This document shows, piece by piece, positions 14,406 to 21,661 of a stretch of 27,589 nt of DNA. Below the pieces are notes generated by a model. That model did no database searches. It was given only the letters and a program-made list of their open reading frames with translations, and had not been told where the DNA came from. A program made the translations under genes and the position numbers. Within the stretch, counting starts at the first letter, position 1, and every line of letters starts with the position of its first letter. This DNA comes from JBCCMQ01 sp039179985 (lineage in GTDB: Bacteria; Pseudomonadota; Alphaproteobacteria; Rhodobacterales; Rhodobacteraceae): positions 1 through 27,589 of the forward strand of contig JBCDED010000053.1 of the NCBI GenBank assembly GCA_039179985.1, written 5' to 3'.

Positions 14406-14451
14406 TTATACGCGCGGCTTCACTCGGGCATACACCCTTGGAGGATGCCCG
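14406..14451 (+). promoter_or_regulatory. Candidate rplY promoter and leader hairpin
   Basis: TTATAC at 14406-14411 is a plausible -10 box, with only a weak -35 (TTTTCA region) upstream. The leader then carries CGGGCAT (14425-14431) and ATGCCCG (14445-14451), a perfect 7-base stem with a 13-base loop, ending about 19 bases before the L25 start and just before its AGGAG ribosome site. Confidence 0.4.
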
Positions 14452-14470
14452 CCTAACAGGAGAAATACCC

Positions 14471-15121
14471 ATGGCTGACAAGATCCCTGATCTTAACGCC
14501 GAGGTACGCGCGGGGACAGGCAAGGGGGCCGCCCGCCAAGCACGCCGCGATGGCATGGTACCCGGCATTGTCTACGGCGGCGGCACTGACCCGCTGCCCA
14601 TCAACATCCCCTTCAACGTGCTTCTGAAGCGCCTCAAAAGCGGCCGCTTCCTGTCGACACTGTTCAATCTTAAGGTTGACGGTCACGACGATGTGCGCGT
14701 GATCTGCCGGAATGTGCAGCGCGACGTGGTCAAAGACCTGCCGACGCACCTCGACCTGATGCGCCTGCGCCGTACGACCCGGATCAACCTTTTCATTCCG
14801 GTGGAGGTTCTGGGTGAAGAAGAATCGCCCGGCCTGAAGCGCGGTGGCGTTCTGACGCTGGTGCGCCCGGAAGTCGAACTGGTGGTGACCGCGGGCGAAA
14901 TCCCCGAGAGCATCACGATCGACGTCTCCGAGATGGAGATTGGCGATACCGCGACGATCTCGATGGTCAAGCTGCCTGAAGGCGCAAAGCCGACGATCGA
15001 CCGCGACTTCGTGATCGCAAACATCTCGGCGCCGTCCGGCCTGAAGTCTTCGGATTCCGAAGACGGCGAAGAGGGCGAAGCCGAAGAAGCCGAAGCGACG
15101 GAGGACGCAGAAGAGAGCTAA
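14471..15121 (+). CDS. rplY: 50S ribosomal protein L25, CTC form
   Basis: This encodes 216 residues. The N-terminal L25 domain (about 1-95) binds 5S rRNA and contains GTGKGAARQARRDGMVPGIV and a VICRNVQRDVVKD-like strand. The C-terminal CTC/TL5 domain (about 100-190) has NLFIPVEVLGEEESPGLKRG and ISMVKLPEGAKPTI. The chain ends in a Glu/Asp/Ala-rich tail from about 195 (SEDGEEGEAEEAEATEDAEE), common in alphaproteobacterial L25. ATG 14471 follows CAGGAGAAATACCC. It normally precedes pth; here three reverse genes lie between the two. A stem-loop terminator follows directly. Confidence 0.95.
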   Translation: MADKIPDLNAEVRAGTGKGAARQARRDGMVPGIVYGGGTDPLPINIPFNVLLKRLKSGRFLSTLFNLKVDGHDDVRVICRNVQRDVVKDLPTHLDLMRLRRTTRINLFIPVEVLGEEESPGLKRGGVLTLVRPEVELVVTAGEIPESITIDVSEMEIGDTATISMVKLPEGAKPTIDRDFVIANISAPSGLKSSDSEDGEEGEAEEAEATEDAEES

Positions 15122-15148
15122 GGCTCTTGCCAAATCTGCGCGGAGTGG

Positions 15149-15170
15149 CGGGGCCTTCGGGCCCCGTTTT
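15149..15170 (+). terminator. Intrinsic terminator of rplY
   Basis: CGGGGCC-TTCG-GGCCCCG is a perfect 7-base-pair stem with a stable tetraloop, followed by TTTT. It lies 28 bases after the rplY stop. The opposing methyltransferase gene ends within its T tract. Confidence 0.85.
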
Positions 15171-15862
15171 CATGTGCGCTGGAAGACGACGAGCTGACCG
15201 CGGGAGCCTTCGGGCGCGTAGCTGAACCCCTCAGCAAAGAACCAGCGGAAGATCTCGCGGATTGTCGCGCCGCCATAGCGCCCGGCATGAAGCTCCAGGA
15301 TCACGCTGCGCGTGCAGTCCGGCCAGGCTTCCCCGATCAGAGCGGCCTCGCCGCCTTCGAGATCGATGATGACCAGCGTGGGTTGATGCTTAGTGAGAAA
15401 CGCGCCGAGCCTAAAGGCTGGCACCCGGCATGCCCCATCGCCCGCGGCAGCGCCAGAGACGACATGCCCTGACCAGAACCCTTGCCCCTTCTGAAAGGCA
15501 ACCTCACGCGCGGTTTCGCCAGACCCGACAATGGCGCCGTGCAGGACGCGCCCGGCGGCGTATCCGTTGCGGGCAAGGTTGGCCTGCGCTGCGGCGGCCA
15601 TGTCCGGGTTTGCCTCTAGCCCAAGGACATTCTCCGCACCGACCCGCTCTGCCGCAAGCGTACAGATAAAGCCAGCCCCGGCCCCGAGATCCAGCACACG
15701 GTCATCGCCGCGGATATGCGTGTTCATGGCCCGCGCCTCGGCCCGTTCGTACCGACCGCTTCTCAGCGCCCGGCGCACGCCGGGCCCGAGACAGGCGCGC
15801 GGGATCTCCAACACGATGCTGCCGATCTGAAAGGTCTCGGTGACGCCCTGTCCGTCTGCCAT
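15170..15862 (-). CDS. FkbM-family SAM-dependent methyltransferase
   Basis: This encodes 230 residues. The SAM-binding motif I is DRVLDLGAGAGFICTLAAER (about residues 53-72), followed by the acidic ribose contact GLEANPDMAAAAQANLARNG. The late motif VIIDLEGGEAALI matches the FkbM signature (D-x-E-G-x-E). FkbM enzymes methylate hydroxyls of sugars or small molecules. ATG 15862 is preferred because the extended frame begins with an Arg-rich stretch. It lies 23 bases downstream of the DUF3179 gene on the same strand, so the two probably share a transcript. The acceptor is unknown. Confidence 0.85.
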   Translation of the reverse strand: MADGQGVTETFQIGSIVLEIPRACLGPGVRRALRSGRYERAEARAMNTHIRGDDRVLDLGAGAGFICTLAAERVGAENVLGLEANPDMAAAAQANLARNGYAAGRVLHGAIVGSGETAREVAFQKGQGFWSGHVVSGAAAGDGACRVPAFRLGAFLTKHQPTLVIIDLEGGEAALIGEAWPDCTRSVILELHAGRYGGATIREIFRWFFAEGFSYAPEGSRGQLVVFQRT

Positions 15863-15885
15863 GGGGCGGCAGCCTAGGGGTGCGG

Positions 15886-17277
15886 CTAGCCTTCGTAAAG
15901 TTCGGCAAACCCGCCGAGATAGCCGTTCCAGGCGAACCAATAGGCGATATGCCCGGCCATGCGCGCGTGGGACAGGCCGCCCGGACCTGTCAGGCTTTCC
16001 TCGCCAACGCGCCAGGTCTGACCGTTTGCGTCCTTCAGCGCACCGCCCGCCGCGGCCGAGAACTGCTGCGCATCGCCCCGGGCATAGGCCCGCACGGTCC
16101 GGGTTTTTGCATCGCCGATCAGCACCACGGGCAAGCCAGCGACCTCGTCGTTGATCACGCGGCGGTCAATGAACGCCTCAAGCGGCCAGGCCTTCGCCCC
16201 GCCCTGGACGCGCAGGCCAAAGACGTAGTCTTTCTGCTTGTGCAGGCGCTGGTCGACCGCCGTGGGGAACATCAGGTCGTCGGACGCAAAGTAGTCGTTG
16301 TAGACCACGCCGGAGCCATAGTCGCGGCGATGCCCGGTTTGCAGAGACAAGACCCGCGTGTCCGGATTGTCCTTCCGCCAGGCATCCCACCGGGTGATGA
16401 CAACCGGGCGCTGCCTGAGCTCGATTCCGCTGTTCCAGAGCGGCCCCATGACCGGTTTGCCGGTGAACTGGTTCCAGAGCGAATGGGTTTCGCGGTCGAA
16501 CATCAGTTTGTTGGAGCGGTAAAGGAACCCGCTCGAGCCGAAGACGAACGGCGCCGGGCGGCCCGGCAGTTGCGTCTCGAAAAGGATGCCCGAGCCGCAG
16601 AGCGTGCAATAGGCCAGCGCCACCGGCACGCCGCCGATAACCTCGTTGAACATCTCGTGCCAGCCCATGATCCTTAGCGGGTAGGCCCGAACGTCGCCGT
16701 TGATCGCTACACCAAAGATCAGATCGTCATCTTTCAGGTAGGACGCCGCCTCGGCGGTGACGAGGTTGGGGTTGTCGAGCGAGGGAATACCATCCTTGCG
16801 AACACCGCCCCAGGTGATTTCCTCGAGACGGATGTGCATCCGGTCGCGCGCCATGTACTCGGGCTTGAGGAAATTGTCGAAGGCCGGGTCGATCTGCAGC
16901 ATAAGTTCGCGCTTAAAAAGCGGGTAGCTGGGGTGAGGGGTTACCTCGGGATGCGCTTCCTGCCAAAGCATCCAGTCGAACCAATCGGGCCCAGCCCTGG
17001 CCCCGGTGACGTCTTCCAGAGCCGCCACGATGGGCGCCGCTGGCGCGCGGGTGTACCGCAGCGCAAGGATCATGGCGGGCGCCACGTCGGGCCGACCGTG
17101 GGCGCTGAGAAGATCGAGCGCCTCGGCGAAGGCCTTTTCCGGTCCGAAAATCAGTGCCCATTGGGCTGCGGCGATATGTTCGTCGCCCTGCGCCAGCAGG
17201 CGCCCGGACATGCCCACTGCCGCACCCGCACCGCCCGCCAAGGCGGCCGACAATAGCCTTCGCCTGTCCAGAATCAT
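15886..17277 (-). CDS. DUF3179-domain protein with an export-type N-terminus
   Basis: This encodes 463 residues. Residues 1-30 (MILDRRRLLSAALAGGAGAA...) form a signal with an RRR-LL pattern compatible with Tat export. The rest matches DUF3179: an early EITWGGVRKDGIPSLDNP block, then RAYPLRIMGWHEMFNEVIGG, then VALAYCTLCGSGILFE with a C-x-x-C pair, FGSSGFLYRSNKLMFDRETH and SLWNQFTGKPVMGPL. The end repeats the theme (KAWPLEAFIDRRVINDEVAG). The CxxC and His-rich blocks suggest metal or haem binding, but no function is established for the family that I can assert. It heads a transcript with the FkbM gene. Confidence 0.88.
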   Translation of the reverse strand: MILDRRRLLSAALAGGAGAAVGMSGRLLAQGDEHIAAAQWALIFGPEKAFAEALDLLSAHGRPDVAPAMILALRYTRAPAAPIVAALEDVTGARAGPDWFDWMLWQEAHPEVTPHPSYPLFKRELMLQIDPAFDNFLKPEYMARDRMHIRLEEITWGGVRKDGIPSLDNPNLVTAEAASYLKDDDLIFGVAINGDVRAYPLRIMGWHEMFNEVIGGVPVALAYCTLCGSGILFETQLPGRPAPFVFGSSGFLYRSNKLMFDRETHSLWNQFTGKPVMGPLWNSGIELRQRPVVITRWDAWRKDNPDTRVLSLQTGHRRDYGSGVVYNDYFASDDLMFPTAVDQRLHKQKDYVFGLRVQGGAKAWPLEAFIDRRVINDEVAGLPVVLIGDAKTRTVRAYARGDAQQFSAAAGGALKDANGQTWRVGEESLTGPGGLSHARMAGHIAYWFAWNGYLGGFAELYEG

Positions 17278-17363
17278 GACCGCTCTCCCAATCGCTGACC
17301 TTGCCCAGGATGCGGCAGGCGCACTTCACATGCACCCGACATATGCGCGAGCGGTCCGCGAGG

Positions 17364-17675
17364 TCAGGTGAGTTCCTGCACGCTTTCAAAGACTTCTAGA
17401 TCGGGCGCACCGGCGTACATGTGCTTGTTGCCGCCTGCGCCTTTATGGGCGGCGCGAAACGCCTCGGACCGCGTCCAGTCAACAAACGCCGCCTCGCTGT
17501 CCCAGATTGTGTGCGAGGCATAGAGCACGTGGTCGTCCGATGCCGGACCCTTGAGCAGGTGGAACGATTGAAAGCCAGGCACGGCTTTGAGATGGCTGTC
17601 ACGCGACTTCCAGAGCGCCTCGAACGCCTCGGTTTCGCCGGGCAGCACCCTAAAGCGGTTCATGGTGAGATACAC
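17364..17675 (-). CDS. Antibiotic-biosynthesis-monooxygenase (ABM) domain protein
   Basis: This encodes 103 residues of a single ferredoxin-like ABM domain: YLTMNRFRVLPGETEAFEAL, then SRDSHLKAVPGFQSFHLLKG, DHVLYASHTIWDSEAAFVDW and a tail AFRAAHKGAGG. Members include small cofactor-free monooxygenases and the IsdG/HmoB haem-degrading enzymes. The wording is closest to the HmoB-like group, but a haem-ligating His cannot be assigned with certainty. The start is GTG 17675, after AAGGAGGG ten bases upstream; an ATG four codons later lacks such a site. It precedes the DUF3179 gene by 86 bases on the same strand. Confidence 0.8.
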   Translation of the reverse strand: MYLTMNRFRVLPGETEAFEALWKSRDSHLKAVPGFQSFHLLKGPASDDHVLYASHTIWDSEAAFVDWTRSEAFRAAHKGAGGNKHMYAGAPDLEVFESVQELT

Positions 17676-17827
17676 GGGGCCAGACCCTCCTTGTCTTTGG
17701 CCAAAACCTAAGCGCCCCGAGGGTACATGCAACCGCTATATCAAATGCTGGGCCAGAAGCGCGTGATCGCCGGGTAAAAGGCTGCTATGCGGTCCGCAAG
17801 TTGAAGAAGAATTGGCGGACCCGCACC

Positions 17828-18517
17828 ATGCAGCTTTTCGTCGGACTGGGAAATCCGGGCGCGAAATATGCCATGAACCGGCACAACATCGGTTTCATGG
17901 CGGTGGAGCGTATCGCGGACGACCACGGCTTTGGTCCCTGGCGTGCGAAGTTCAACGCCGAGATAAGCGAGGGCCGGCTGGGGTCGGAGAAGATCATCCT
18001 CATGAAGCCCATGACCTTCATGAACAACTCTGGGCAGGCCGTTGGCGAGGCGCTCCGATTTTTCAAACTCGACTCCACGGATCTCATGGTGTTCCACGAC
18101 GAGATCGATCTGGCACCGGGCAAATGCCGCGTGAAGGATGGTGGCGGCCACGCCGGGCACAACGGCCTGCGGTCGCTTCACGCGCATCTCGGGCCACATT
18201 ACAGCCGCGTGCGCTTGGGCGTCGGGCATCCCGGCCACAAGGATGCGGTGCCGGGATATGTGCTGCGGGATTTTCCCAAAGCCGACCAGACCTGGCTGGA
18301 CGATGTCCTCCGCGGAGTGTCCGACGGCGCGGCCTTCCTCGCAGAGGGCGACAACGGACGCTTCATGAATTCCGTTGCCTTGCGCACGGCCCCACCCCGG
18401 TCGTCGAAAACGCCCGAGCCCCGGGCGACGGACAGGCCGAAGGAACCCGCACCGGAACCTGCCGCCGACCCGGCGCCGCGCACCCCCTTGCAGCGGCTGG
18501 TGGACAAGTTCCGCTGA
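17828..18517 (+). CDS. pth: Peptidyl-tRNA hydrolase
   Basis: This encodes 229 residues. The enzyme frees tRNA from peptidyl-tRNAs that fall off the ribosome. The catalytic His19 lies in MNRHNIGF, Asp90 in VFHDEIDL, and the asparagine block in KPMTFMNNSG and GGGHAGHNGLRS is intact. The N-terminus MQLFVGLGNPG fixes the start at ATG 17828. The C-terminus has a Pro/Ala/Glu/Arg-rich extension of about 40 residues beyond the roughly 190-residue catalytic core, ending TPLQRLVDKFR. The stop overlaps the next start as TGATG, so DUF2332 and DUF2237 genes form an operon with it. In related genomes pth directly follows rplY; here it does not. Confidence 0.96.
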   Translation: MQLFVGLGNPGAKYAMNRHNIGFMAVERIADDHGFGPWRAKFNAEISEGRLGSEKIILMKPMTFMNNSGQAVGEALRFFKLDSTDLMVFHDEIDLAPGKCRVKDGGGHAGHNGLRSLHAHLGPHYSRVRLGVGHPGHKDAVPGYVLRDFPKADQTWLDDVLRGVSDGAAFLAEGDNGRFMNSVALRTAPPRSSKTPEPRATDRPKEPAPEPAADPAPRTPLQRLVDKFR

Positions 18518-19563
18518 TGACCATCGACGTTCCCGCCGTTTTCGATGAGCAGGCAGGGGCTTGCGGGCGCCTTGGGTCGCCCTTCATGGAACAGCTGATG
18601 CACCTGATCGGGCACCATCTGACTCCCGGGACACCCGTGGGTGCCCGCGTCTTTGGCTGGCAGCAGGACCCCTCGGCACAGGCCTCGGCGCTGGCGCTGC
18701 GCCTTGCGGGGGCATTGCACGCGGTCAGGCTGGGGGGTGACCCGGGCCTAGCGGCGGTCTATCCGCCGAACCGTGTGCGTGACGAGACCTTGTGGGCGGC
18801 GGTTGCCAATGCGCTCGACGCGCACGCCGACACGCTCCTCGACTGGCTGAAGAGTGCGCCGCAGACCAACGAGGTGCGGCGCGCGGCTGTGGTGGTGCCG
18901 GTCCTGCATGCCCTTGAAAAAGAACATGGGCTGCCGCTGTCCGTGTCAGAGCTGGGCTGTAGCGCCGGGCTGAACCTGCGGGCAGATCAGTTTTGCCTGA
19001 AGGCGGGTGATGTGACACTTGGCGATCCTGGCTCTCCTGTCGTGCTTCAGCCGGAATGGCGCGGCCAGTTGCCCGTTGCCGGAGATCCGCAGGTGGCCTC
19101 CCGACAAGGTGTCGACCTCAACCCCCTGGACCCGGAAGAAGACGCGCTGCGTATTCTTGCTTACATCTGGCCCGATCAGCCGGAGCGTGTGGCGCGGACG
19201 CAGGCGGCGACGGACATCGCAAAACGGACGCCCGCGCGGGTCGACCGCGGCGATGCCATCGCCTGGCTGGAGCGCGAGTTGTCGCAACCGCGCGAGGGCT
19301 ACACCCACCTGATCTTCCACACCATCGCCTGGCAATACTTTCCGCCCGAAGTACAGGCGCGCGGCGAGGCTGTACTGGCCGCGGCAGGCGCACGGGCGAC
19401 GCCCTCGACGCCCCTCGCGCGGCTGTCGATGGAGCCGGACGGCGCGTCTGCCTCGGTGCGCCTGACGTGCTGGCCCGGCGGCGCGACTAGAGAAATCGCC
19501 CGCGCGGACTACCATGCTCGCTGGGTGGAGTGGTTTGGCACGAAGGAGGCCACAGATGGCTGA
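18517..19563 (+). CDS. DUF2332 family protein
   Basis: This encodes 348 residues. DUF2332 hallmarks are visible: VSELGCSAGLNLRADQF, a SAM-methyltransferase-like glycine motif with acidic start; RQGVDLNPLDPEEDALRILA; YIWPDQPERVAR; and the end THLIFHTIAWQYFPPEVQ. The GxSAGLNL segment suggests a Rossmann methyltransferase ancestry, but no activity has been assigned that I can cite. The start ATG 18517 shares a base with the pth stop (TGATG). The stop overlaps the DUF2237 start by 8 bases. Co-translation with pth points to a housekeeping role, which is inference. Confidence 0.87.
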   Translation: MTIDVPAVFDEQAGACGRLGSPFMEQLMHLIGHHLTPGTPVGARVFGWQQDPSAQASALALRLAGALHAVRLGGDPGLAAVYPPNRVRDETLWAAVANALDAHADTLLDWLKSAPQTNEVRRAAVVVPVLHALEKEHGLPLSVSELGCSAGLNLRADQFCLKAGDVTLGDPGSPVVLQPEWRGQLPVAGDPQVASRQGVDLNPLDPEEDALRILAYIWPDQPERVARTQAATDIAKRTPARVDRGDAIAWLERELSQPREGYTHLIFHTIAWQYFPPEVQARGEAVLAAAGARATPSTPLARLSMEPDGASASVRLTCWPGGATREIARADYHARWVEWFGTKEATDG

Positions 19564-19936
19564 CGTGGAAACATCGGTGAACGTTCTGGACGGCGCATTG
19601 GAAACCTGTTCGCTGGATCCGGTGACAGGTTTTTTTCGCAACGGATGCTGCGACACGGGGCCAATGGATCAGGGCGTCCACACCGTCTGCGCCATTATGA
19701 CGGACGAATTCCTCGCCCATTCCAAATACTTCGGCAACGACCTGTCCACGCCTCGGCCTGAATACGGCTTTGCGGGATTGAAGGCGGGGGACCGCTGGTG
19801 TCTTTGTGCGGGTCGCTTTTTGCAGGCCCACGAAGAGGGTTTCGCGCCGCGCGTGCGCCTTGAAGCCACGCATAAGCGCACGCTTGAAATCGTGCCGCTC
19901 GACGTCCTGGAGGCCTACTCGATCGCCGATGCCTAA
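19556..19936 (+). CDS. DUF2237 family protein
   Basis: This encodes 126 residues. It carries the nearly invariant DUF2237 blocks: TGFFRNGCCDTGPMDQGVHT, VCAIMTDEFLAHSKYFGNDL, GFAGLKAGDRWCLCAGRFLQA, and LEATHKRTLEIVPLDVL. The conserved Cys-Cys and Cys-x-Cys clusters suggest metal binding or a redox site; no function is established. ATG 19556 follows AAGGAGG closely. The gene ends the pth-DUF2332-DUF2237 group and its stop overlaps the stop of the opposing LuxR-type gene by 4 bases. Confidence 0.9.
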   Translation: MADVETSVNVLDGALETCSLDPVTGFFRNGCCDTGPMDQGVHTVCAIMTDEFLAHSKYFGNDLSTPRPEYGFAGLKAGDRWCLCAGRFLQAHEEGFAPRVRLEATHKRTLEIVPLDVLEAYSIADA

Positions 19937-20421
19937 ACAAGCGGGTCGGCCATCAGATCCTCGACGAAATGGCTGACCAGTTGCGCGCGGTTTGACACCC
20001 CGGCCTTTCGGTAGATCGCGTTTGTCTGTGCCTTTACGGTGCCTTCCGAGGTATTCCGCAGGCCCGCGATTTCCGCCGTGCTCATCCCCTTGACCACAAA
20101 AAGCGCCACATCGCGCTCCGCCTTTGTCAGCCCCCATTCGGCAAAGCGGTCTTCTACGAGCTCCATGAAAGCGCCGGAAGCCGCACGCAGCTGTTCCTGC
20201 GCCGCCTTTGCCTCGGCGCGCGCCTTGCGCAGGGCAAGTCCGCCCAAAAGGCCGCCGAGGATCAGGCCGACCGCGGCGGAAATCTCGATGGCCTCATGGA
20301 CCTGCCAGTCGATGGGACCAAGCGGCAAGCCGAACAAAGTGACGAGAATTTCGCCAACAAAAAAGGTCGCGCAGACAATCTGAACGGCAACTGCAAGCCA
20401 GAGGATCAAGGGTCGGGACAT
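19933..20421 (-). CDS. Membrane-anchored LuxR-type HTH regulator
   Basis: This encodes 162 residues. Two membrane segments come first, about 5-28 (LILWLAVAVQIVCATFFVGE) and about 46-66 (ISAAVGLILGGLLGGLAL), then a short helical linker (RKARAEAKAAQEQLRAASGA). A LuxR/GerE HTH occupies about 96-150: LTKAERDVALFVVKGMSTAE, GTVKAQTNAIYRKAGVSNRA. There is no receiver domain, so the signal would be sensed by the membrane part. It follows the two secreted Asp/Arg-rich proteins on the same strand by 31 bases, suggesting that one signal-related transcript carries all three. Membrane-tethered LuxR regulators (such as the ToxR-like arrangement) are known but this specific set is unrecognised. Confidence 0.8.
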   Translation of the reverse strand: MSRPLILWLAVAVQIVCATFFVGEILVTLFGLPLGPIDWQVHEAIEISAAVGLILGGLLGGLALRKARAEAKAAQEQLRAASGAFMELVEDRFAEWGLTKAERDVALFVVKGMSTAEIAGLRNTSEGTVKAQTNAIYRKAGVSNRAQLVSHFVEDLMADPLV

Positions 20422-20452
20422 TGCAGGTCGTCAGGGCTCAGGCCGGGGGTGA

Positions 20453-20917
20453 TCAATCGTCGTCGTCATCGTCGTCCCCATCGTCATCATCGTCGTCGCG
20501 GTCATCGCGGTCGTCCCGGTCGTCGCGGTCAAACCGGTCGTTGTCGTCGTCGTCCCGGGTGCGGCTCGACCGGCCCTCGTCATCGCGGTCTGTCCCGGTC
20601 CCATCCTGCCGACCGGCATTGTCGAACGGGTTTGCCAGCCGCACACCCGGTAGTCCGCCACCGTCTTTCTGGCGCCACAGGTCCCGCAGCACCGCGCCCG
20701 TTGTCGGGTTGATGACCACCTCGCGGATCAGGTCTTCGCTTTCAGCGCGGAACCGGAGACGTCCAAGAACCGTGCGGTTGACTTCGATATTGTAGAAGCC
20801 CTGTCCGCGGAGTTGACGTTCTACCGAAGCCTGCAGGCTGCCGCTTTGGGCGACTGCCCCGCCGCTCAGCGCAAGGGCCAGCACCACTGCAAGTATCCAT
20901 CGCCCCAAGACGCCCAT
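20453..20917 (-). CDS. Secreted PepSY-like protein with Asp/Arg-rich tail (second copy)
   Basis: This encodes 154 residues with a signal peptide (MGVLGRWILAVVLALALSGG, cut after AVAQ). Residues 27-82 form a short PepSY-like fold (VERQLRGQGFYNIEVNRTVL, then INPTTGAVLRDLW). From residue 110 to the end the chain is almost only Asp with interspersed Arg, including RDDRDDRDDRDDDDDD. This is an extreme mixed-charge and acidic tail that may bind divalent cations or polycations. It is a paralogue of the protein encoded at 21007-21519, 89 bases upstream. No function is known to me. Confidence 0.8.
   Translation of the reverse strand: MGVLGRWILAVVLALALSGGAVAQSGSLQASVERQLRGQGFYNIEVNRTVLGRLRFRAESEDLIREVVINPTTGAVLRDLWRQKDGGGLPGVRLANPFDNAGRQDGTGTDRDDEGRSSRTRDDDDNDRFDRDDRDDRDDRDDDDDDGDDDDDDD
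20456..20590 (-). repeat. Low-complexity GTC/GAC repeat coding the Asp/Arg tail
   Basis: Imperfect triplet-based tandem repeats of the GAC-CGC-GAC-GAC type encode the acidic tail. The pattern can slip during replication, so tail length may vary between strains. Confidence 0.75.
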
Positions 20918-21006
20918 TGCGATTCTCCGTCAGTGAGGGCGGTACCGCCAAGGCACCGCCCTTCGTCAGCTGCTATCCGGACAGCCATGTAGGGCCTTTG
21001 GCCCGA

Positions 21007-21519
21007 TTAGTCATCGTCGTCGTCGCGGTCGTCGCGGTCATCCCAGTCGTCCCGGTCATCCCAATCATCGCGATCATCCCGGTCATCCCGGTCGCCCCGG
21101 TCGTCGCGATCGTCCCGATCCTCCCGGTCGTCATACCTGTCGTCGCGGTCATCATCGTCATACCGCTCGTATCTCGCGTCTTCAAAGTCGTCGTAATCGT
21201 CGTCATCATCATGGCCCGCACGCCCCCAGGCGTCGCCTTCGAGGATGGACATGACCCGCCCGCTGAACGCGCGGTCCGCACGGCGGACATCCCGCAATTC
21301 CTGCCGCAGGATATCGCCGGTCGAGCGGTCGTAGACGACCTGGATTTCCTGATCACCACGGGTGGCGCTTGCGCGGACGCGGCCAAAGCCGCTGGAGATG
21401 TCGATATCGGAGAACCCGTTCCGGGCCAGGTCCTGCCGAACGGCTTCGTTGAAGTCGGACGCGAAGGCGGGCGAAGCCATGGCGGCGGCGATCGCGAGGA
21501 TAAGGGCTTTGCGTTGCAT
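21007..21519 (-). CDS. Secreted PepSY-like protein with Asp/Arg-rich tail (first copy)
   Basis: This encodes 170 residues with signal peptide MQRKALILAIAAAMASPAFA cut before SDF. Residues 23-75 are PepSY-like (FNEAVRQDLARNGFSDIDIS, then QIVVYDRSTGDILRQE-like strand ending), close in layout to the paralogue downstream. From residue 103 the chain is an Asp/Arg/Tyr/Trp repeat region to the end, with units such as DDRDDRDD and DDWDDRDD. ATG 21519 was taken because the signal peptide starts there. It is the first gene of the probable transcript with the second copy and the membrane LuxR gene. Possible roles are calcium or cationic-peptide binding at the envelope; this is inference only. Confidence 0.8.
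   Translation of the reverse strand: MQRKALILAIAAAMASPAFASDFNEAVRQDLARNGFSDIDISSGFGRVRASATRGDQEIQVVYDRSTGDILRQELRDVRRADRAFSGRVMSILEGDAWGRAGHDDDDDYDDFEDARYERYDDDDRDDRYDDREDRDDRDDRGDRDDRDDRDDWDDRDDWDDRDDRDDDDD
21010..21210 (-). repeat. Low-complexity Asp/Arg-coding tandem repeat
   Basis: About 200 bases of GTC-rich, near-periodic sequence code the tail of the first secreted protein. Units of 6-15 bases recur imperfectly, consistent with expansion by slippage. Confidence 0.75.
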
Positions 21520-21620
21520 GATGTGCTCCTGTTGCTCTGGCCGCACGAACGCCGTGCGACAGGAGACAGGTTTCGCTCATACGCCGAAAGAAGCCATCAA
21601 CCGGCGGACTAGTCCAGCCC

Positions 21621-21661
21621 GCCTAAACCTTCGCTATGCGGCAATAAACCTGAGTTTAGGC
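21621..21661. repeat. Inverted repeat around the trpB stop codon
   Basis: GCCTAAAC (21621-21628) and GTTTAGGC (21654-21661) are perfect 8-base inverted copies with a 25-base centre. The second arm covers the trpB stop codon (21656-21658). The RNA could fold into a 3'-end hairpin; no T tract is present. Confidence 0.4.

Noticed and set aside
17812..18516. Long 5' extension of the DUF2332 gene through pth in another frame
   Set aside because: The extension is a shadow of pth; ATG 18517 sits at a TGATG junction with the pth stop and gives the family length.
20456..21210. CRISPR-like periodic repeats
   Set aside because: The periodicity is triplet-based and encodes Asp/Arg tails of two secreted proteins; there are no uniform repeats with unique spacers.
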